Assembly (NCBI GenBank): GCA_964429235.1
Contig: CAYSAQ010000010.1
Coordinates: 8,601 to 72,600, forward strand
DNA from: CAYSAQ01 sp964429235
GTDB lineage: Bacteria; Margulisbacteria; Riflemargulisbacteria; GWF2-35-9; DYQY01
Direction of reading: 5' to 3'
DNA length: 64,000 bases
The notes under the pieces are model-generated. The model searched no databases. It had not been told where the DNA came from and was given only the letters and a program-made list of their open reading frames with translations. The first letter of the stretch is position 1. Each line of letters opens with the position of its first letter. Positions 61,440 through 64,000 of this stretch are shown piece after piece. The position numbers were made by a program, and so were the translations under genes.

Positions 61440-62459
61440 CTACTCTCTTTCTTTTAACCTTTTAAAAACATCTTTTGCTTCTTCTAGTCTTTCAACTAGT
61501 TCTTTGCTTTTTTCACCTAAGAACCTTTCAAATTCATCACTATTTAAAGGAGTTATGTATTCTTTTAAGCTTAAGTGTAGTGTGTCTCTAAAAGCTAAGT
61601 CTCTACTAGCCATTTTATTTCTAGCTTTTATAATGAATGGTTTCCAATGAGGTTGTTGCTCAAACTTTTTAAAAAGAACATCTGTTTGATTATAATTTAA
61701 AGGTGTTTTGTTTTTATTAAATTGATCTTCAATAATTTTAGCAAAGCCATATTCATATGAAGAGATTAAATCTAAAACTTCGGAATAAAATGTGTCTCTT
61801 AGGCTATCTTTTTCTTGTAGTTTTAATATTTTTCTATATTCTTTGGCATTTTCTTTAAATATACTTTTATATATTTTGTCTGTATAAACTGAGTATTTAA
61901 AATTCCCCATATTTGTATAAATATTTAATGCATTAGTGAATTCTTTTCTGTAGTTTTCTTCTTGAAAATATGAAATTACAAAATCTTCATCTCTTTGATT
62001 AATATACTTTGTGCTTCCGCCTGTTTTTTTGTTTATGGTATCAATAACGATATCAAGTATTGCTTGTCTTAAAAGTGTTGCCCTTTCACTTTCAGTCATT
62101 AACATAGCTAAGTTTAAAAAAGCACGAAAATCAAAAATCCCTATTACAGTTGTTTTGGTACCGAAAATTGTTTCGGCACCAGAATTCTCATTTGCGATTT
62201 CTTTCAGTTCTTGTAAGCGTTTGCCTCGTAGAACCTCATACCCATTATTTTTTAATTCATTTTCATGATTACTTAAATAGTTCTCTATTGTTCTTGTACT
62301 AACTTCAAAGAATTCGGCGATATTTTCTTTAAAGAAAATAAATTTATTTTCAAATTTAATACCATCAAGATTAACTGCATTTTTAATTTCTTCTAATGCA
62401 TAAGGGTTGTTTAATATGTTTTGTCTTTCTAGCCCAGAAACTGTTAAATCTTTTGACAC
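61440..62459 (-). CDS. RhuM-like DNA-binding protein paired with Doc
   Basis: A 339-aa protein starting at a GTG (62459) with AAAGGAG upstream. An N-terminal HTH-like part (FFKENIAEFFEVSTRTIENY), FRAFLNLAMLMTESERATLL and TKYINQRDEDFVISYFQEE recall RhuM/DNA-binding proteins that accompany Fic/Doc toxins. The C-terminal half is helical. One base separates it from doc, as in toxin-antitoxin operons; a role as antitoxin and repressor is inferred. Confidence 0.72.
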   Translation of the reverse strand: MSKDLTVSGLERQNILNNPYALEEIKNAVNLDGIKFENKFIFFKENIAEFFEVSTRTIENYLSNHENELKNNGYEVLRGKRLQELKEIANENSGAETIFGTKTTVIGIFDFRAFLNLAMLMTESERATLLRQAILDIVIDTINKKTGGSTKYINQRDEDFVISYFQEENYRKEFTNALNIYTNMGNFKYSVYTDKIYKSIFKENAKEYRKILKLQEKDSLRDTFYSEVLDLISSYEYGFAKIIEDQFNKNKTPLNYNQTDVLFKKFEQQPHWKPFIIKARNKMASRDLAFRDTLHLSLKEYITPLNSDEFERFLGEKSKELVERLEEAKDVFKRLKERE

Positions 62460-62539
62460 TTTTTTTTGCTCCTTTATTTGTATAATTACTATCTTTTAAG
62501 TATAAGCCAATTCCCTTATTTAATGTAGGATTGGAAATG

Positions 62540-62587
62540 TTTAGTTGTTTAGTTGTTTAGTTGTTTAGTTGTTTAGTTGTTCATTTG
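62540..62587. repeat. Octamer tandem repeat (TTTAGTTG)n
   Basis: Five perfect copies at 62540-62579 and a degenerate sixth (TTCATTTG). It lies 80 bp upstream of the RhuM-doc operon, next to a copy of the interspersed repeat. Copy number may vary by slippage and change promoter spacing. Confidence 0.85.
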
Positions 62588-62742
62588 TCTTTGGATTTAT
62601 TGCACCTAGCGTAAAGAGTGATAGATGCAGTTAATGAATGAAGCGTAGCATCTCGATACTATTGCTCCGCAATCACTCGATGACCGGTAATCAGCTGACT
62701 TAGGCCATTATTCTTTCCCCTGGGGGAAAGCCAGATAGGGGG

Positions 62743-62899
62743 TTAGGAATTAACTTCGTACAATTCCCCATCTTCAATCACAACAACATTATCAAAATGC
62801 TCTTTAAAATCATCTCTATGCTCAGTATGAACCGGAATCAACGTTCTTGGTTTTAATGCAGATGCAAATAGCTGCAATGCCTCTAAATCAGCATGTCCA
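62743..62899 (-). pseudogene. MBL-fold gene 3' fragment E
   Basis: Reads GHADLEALQLFASALKPRTL, IPVHTEHRDDFKEHFDNVVV and ends EDGELYEVNS. The 5' edge falls in SGHAD, 27 bp from the end of the KilA-N pseudogene. It is preceded on the left by CTTTCCCCTGGGGGAAAG and the spacer repeat 62588-62700. Confidence 0.75.
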
Positions 62900-62926
62900 T
62901 TTTCTTTATATAATTGCTGTGATAGC

Positions 62927-63662
62927 TTAATTTATTTTTTTTGGTTTTTTAAGAAGAAATGATTCATTATGTTGAGATAGAATTTTCATCTGATGAATTG
63001 CAACTTCATTGAGTTTTTTTAGTCGTTCTTTTTGTATAATTTTATCATTAATAAAAATAGCATTTAATGATTCTAAATTAGCTAAACAAACTAATTGTTG
63101 GATATTCGCATAATCACGGATATTACCTTTTTGATTAGGATTCTGTTCTCTCCATTCTTTAGCAGTTGTTCCAAATAATGCCATATTTAATACATCAGCT
63201 TCTGAGGCATAAATAAAGCTTATTTGTGTTGAGTTTAATTTTTCTGGTATTAAATTTTCTTTAATAGCATCAGTGTGGATATGATAATTTAATTTTGCAA
63301 GATTACGCTTAATATCCCAGCCTAATTGCTTGTGTTCCTCGTCTTTAAGTCGTTGAAATTCCTTTATTAGGAAAAGTTTAAATATTGGGCTAATTGCAGA
63401 ACAAAACTCAAATGCAATATCTTTATGGGCATAGGTTCCCCCGTATCTACCACTTTAAAATTTGGATTATATAAATTTTCCCAAGTGCCAATAAACTCAA
63501 GAGTTCCTCTATTACGAATCCAGTTTTTAATAATATCTGCAGCTCTGGAGTCACCGTCTTTTGATTTTGCAATATCTGTTAATGATATATAATCATCTTT
63601 ATTGGTTTGAAAAATTGAGACTGAAATTCCTTTTACATCTATTTGTTTATTTTTTTATTCAT
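62927..63662 (-). pseudogene. Broken KilA-N domain protein
   Basis: The parts of one KilA-N protein are in several frames. From the ATG at 63662 the frame stops after seven codons; one extra A in the seven-A run would restore entry into KGISVSIFQTNKDDYISLTD and RAADIIKNWIRNRGTLEFIG. After NPNFK about 100 bp are missing and the frame changes to GRYGGTYAHKDIAFEF, continuing to MALFGTTAKEWREQNPNQKG and the stop at 62927. KilA-N proteins are phage- and mobile-element DNA-binding proteins. Confidence 0.75.
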
Positions 63663-64000
63663 AGTTAAAGTCTACATTAGAGCTCTAAAATAATAAACAG
63701 CTCCTATACGCCAATCCCCTTGTTAAATGTAGGATTACTCCTCTATATAATTTACAATTCATTACTTTTGCTTGTTCAAAAGTAAACAAAAAACAAGACT
63801 TTGCAAAACTCTAGCCTACTAAGTGTAATAAATAAGTCTCACTTGTAGAATTGATAGGACAATGAGTCTCCTCGTCCGCCTTATTTATACGCCTATGGCG
63901 TAGGCGGGACGGAGGGTGCCCGTTCAACATCATTTAACACTTAATACGGTACCGTCAAGAAGAGTGTGTCTGAGGACAGACTAAATCAAACAACATACAA
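63663..64000. repeat. Terminal spacer: interspersed repeat and third copy of the 205-bp repeat
   Basis: 63700-63735 holds TATACGCCAATCCCCTTGTT. A hairpin (TACTTTTgcttgttcAAAAGTA) is at 63767-63789. 63799-63952 is a diverged copy of the 205-bp repeat with the inner stem CGCCTATGGCGTAGGCG in place of CCACTGAAGTGG. No gene seen to the window end. Confidence 0.65.

Noticed and set aside
62540..62587. CRISPR-like repeat
   Set aside because: Units are 8 bp in tandem without spacers.
56324..63952. Classical integron with attC sites
   Set aside because: I could not find the RYYYAAC/GTTRRRY pairs at the cassette borders and no integrase gene is in the window; the repeats are gene fragments and palindromes.

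Overview
The window is AT-rich DNA from a bacterium, most likely a scaffold of an uncultured genome: a run of exactly 100 N marks an assembly gap at 33482-33581. Standard code, PG synthesis (murA), pantothenate synthesis (panC) and a soluble NuoE/NuoF/GltD-type flavoprotein complex with no respiratory Complex I suggest a free-living, probably anaerobic heterotroph. The gene order and the DUF5693 membrane protein would fit a deep-branching group such as Margulisbacteria, but I cannot fix the taxon from this sequence. I saw no tRNA, rRNA, CRISPR array or integrase.

Region 1 (1-29.8 kb) is a housekeeping block, almost all on the minus strand with 1-30 bp overlaps or very short spacers. Read 5' to 3' on the minus strand it runs: NuoE-like, NuoF-like, GltD/ferredoxin fusion, DRTGG/AAA protein, uvrA, hpf, secA, prfB, DUF5693, murA, PgpH-like HD phosphohydrolase, ybeY, dgkA, CorC-like CBS protein, pyrG, mutL, topA, a 36-aa membrane peptide, panC, crcB and a BaiN-like flavoprotein. 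The partial prfC and the plus-strand yajQ diverge from a 44-bp perfect palindrome. Nested palindromic repeats fill the longer spacers, and two have entered reading frames (NuoF-like N-terminus and GltD-like linker).

Region 2 (30-36.3 kb) is a mosaic of short accessory genes: a DUF1016-nuclease fusion, a HEPN/MNT toxin-antitoxin pair, a BRO-type protein and a lipase. Between them lie duplicated copies and 5' scraps of an unknown beta-repeat protein and a 205-bp repeat. The assembly gap falls inside the second copy; comparison with the first predicts 399 missing bases, which exactly restores a 285-aa frame.

Region 3 (36.2-55.8 kb) is a defence island on the minus strand. A type I restriction operon (hsdM, hsdS, GIY-YIG nuclease, hsdR) continues 8 bp later into a CBASS-like pair (CD-NTase plus two-TM SLATT effector). 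Upstream lies an operon that I do not recognise as a described system: PD-(D/E)XK nuclease, SurE, WYL regulator, a DnaB-like ATPase domain with a destroyed Walker A motif, a protein resembling OGG-fold glycosylases and a protein resembling uracil-DNA-glycosylase folds, with a further PD-(D/E)XK-like protein. Further upstream are an ADP-ribosylglycohydrolase, DUF6508, zinc ribbon and two unknown genes, and a second possible OGG-like protein.

Region 4 (56-64 kb) is a chain of single-gene cassettes (DUF3800, DinD, Fic, Doc plus RhuM-like, broken KilA-N). Each is separated by a 3'-terminal fragment of the same metallo-beta-lactamase-fold gene, five copies in 6.6 kb, all on the minus strand, joined to shared spacer repeats. 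This looks like repeated acquisition next to one gene end and is, with the glycosylase/dead-helicase operon, the most unusual part of the window.
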